From positions 1 to 13,426 of the forward strand of contig JAGWVO010000061.1 of the NCBI GenBank assembly GCA_018970845.1: DNA of 13,426 nt. The letters run 5' to 3'. This document shows, piece after piece, positions 12,936 to 13,426 of the stretch. Made by a program: the position numbers and the translations under genes. Below the pieces are notes generated by a model. It was not told the origin of the DNA. It worked only from the letters and a program-made list of their open reading frames with translations, and did no database searches. The stretch comes from Planctomycetota bacterium. Its GTDB lineage: Bacteria > Planctomycetota > Planctomycetia > Gemmatales > Gemmataceae. How positions within the stretch are numbered: position 1 is the first letter of the stretch; the number at the start of each line of letters is the position of its first letter.

Positions 12936-13426
12936 ATGTTCCATGTCCTGATGCTGTGCAACCTGATTGCCACGGGCGATCCGGCACCGGCCAAGCCTTC
13001 GAAGGTGCTGCCGGTGGCCGGGGAAGTGTTTCAAGTCTCCGGAAGAACCGCGTTCCTGATTCCCGCGCCCAAGGCGCCGGTCGGCAAGGCGAAGCCTTGG
13101 GTCTGGTACGCCCCCACGCTGCCCAACCTGCCGGGCAAGGAGGAAGCGTGGATGTTCGAACGGTTCCTCGAGTCGGGCATCGCCATCGCGGGGATCGATG
13201 TCGGCGAATCGTTCGGCAGCCCGGCCGGCCGGGCCCTCTACAGCGGGCTGTACCAGGAGTTGACCTCCAAGCGCGGATTTTCCACCAAACCGGTGATGCT
13301 GGGCCGAAGCCGGGGCGGCCTGATGACTCTTTCCTGGGCGGCGGAAAACCCCGACAAGGTGGGTGGCTTCGCCGGGGTGTATCCGGTGTGCAACCTCGAA
13401 AGCTATCCGGGCCTGGCGCGCGCGGC
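12936..13426 (+). CDS. Alpha/beta-hydrolase-like exported protein, N-terminal part (cut by window end)
   Basis: An open frame starts at the ATG at 12936, preceded by GGAG with a 7-base spacer, and runs without a stop for 163 codons to the window edge. The first residues (MFHVLMLCNLIATGDP) may be a short signal sequence. The body shows alpha/beta-hydrolase features: PWVWYAPTLPNLPGKEEAWM (54-73), which may form the oxyanion-side strand and loop, and GIAIAGIDVGESFGSPAG (81-98). The nucleophile elbow LGRSRGGLM (122-130) has Ser125 in G-x-S-x-G, followed by a helix and AENPDKVGGFAGVYPVCNL (136-154). The acid and histidine of the triad would lie beyond the window. Related planctomycete proteins are often annotated as prolyl-oligopeptidase-like or esterase-like. 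The substrate is unknown. Confidence 0.82.
   Translation, partial: MFHVLMLCNLIATGDPAPAKPSKVLPVAGEVFQVSGRTAFLIPAPKAPVGKAKPWVWYAPTLPNLPGKEEAWMFERFLESGIAIAGIDVGESFGSPAGRALYSGLYQELTSKRGFSTKPVMLGRSRGGLMTLSWAAENPDKVGGFAGVYPVCNLESYPGLARA

Noticed and set aside
12739..12994. Short minus-strand open frames upstream of the hydrolase gene
   Set aside because: They overlap the hydrolase start on the other strand, have no family resemblance or ribosome-binding site, and look like chance frames.
1..13426. CRISPR array, tRNA or rRNA gene, insertion sequence, phage genes or attachment sites
   Set aside because: I saw no regularly spaced repeats, no tRNA-like cloverleaf, no transposase or integrase motifs and no long terminal repeats. 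Close inspection by tRNA and IS search tools would be decisive.

Overview
The window is about 13.4 kb of GC-rich bacterial chromosome, densely coding, with no tRNA, rRNA, CRISPR array or insertion sequence that I can see. A planctomycete-type organism is the best guess. The centre carries a DUF1549/DUF1553 cytochrome-like gene, a Tat-exported DUF1501 gene and a PPC-domain gene in a row, a set expanded in Planctomycetota. The MFS protein, the short UxuA type and the four-helix membrane protein ending in an IWCLIILHDPE-like motif fit the same group. Related sets occur in Verrucomicrobiota and Acidobacteriota, so the phylum call is an inference.

Layout from left to right. (1) Positions 2-2394, plus strand: the end of an HME-RND heavy-metal efflux pump gene and a complete TolC-family outer-membrane channel gene, the tail of a Czc/Cus-like tripartite efflux operon. 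(2) 2405-5900, minus strand: a tight three-gene operon read uxuA (mannonate dehydratase), then an enolase-superfamily sugar-acid dehydratase-like gene, then an MFS transporter. It meets the efflux operon tail to tail with a 10-bp gap. It looks like a hexuronate/aldonate uptake and dehydration module feeding 2-keto-3-deoxygluconate. (3) 5901-6044: a short divergent promoter region. (4) 6045-10479, plus strand: the DUF1549/DUF1553 gene with an N-terminal cytochrome-like motif and a Big_2 domain, the DUF1501 gene and the PPC-domain gene, all with predicted export signals. (5) 10480-10676: a convergent intergenic region with an 11-bp direct repeat and a hairpin. (6) 10677-12704, minus strand: a four-helix membrane protein gene followed by dprA, the DNA-uptake and recombination mediator. 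(7) 12936 to the end, plus strand: the first 163 codons of a secreted or periplasmic alpha/beta-hydrolase-like gene cut by the window edge.

The genes fall into unrelated functional blocks: metal efflux, sugar-acid catabolism, an exported cytochrome-like/DUF1501 system, and transformation or recombination. The least understood part is the 6045-10479 triad. Its families are well known by name but have no firmly established biochemistry, and its position divergent from a sugar-acid operon suggests, without proving, a link to degradation of external polysaccharide or sulfated sugars. I see no obviously unprecedented system. The most checkable new points are the enolase-superfamily active-site geometry, the mixed Sec/Tat export of the triad, and several small inverted or direct repeats in intergenic gaps.
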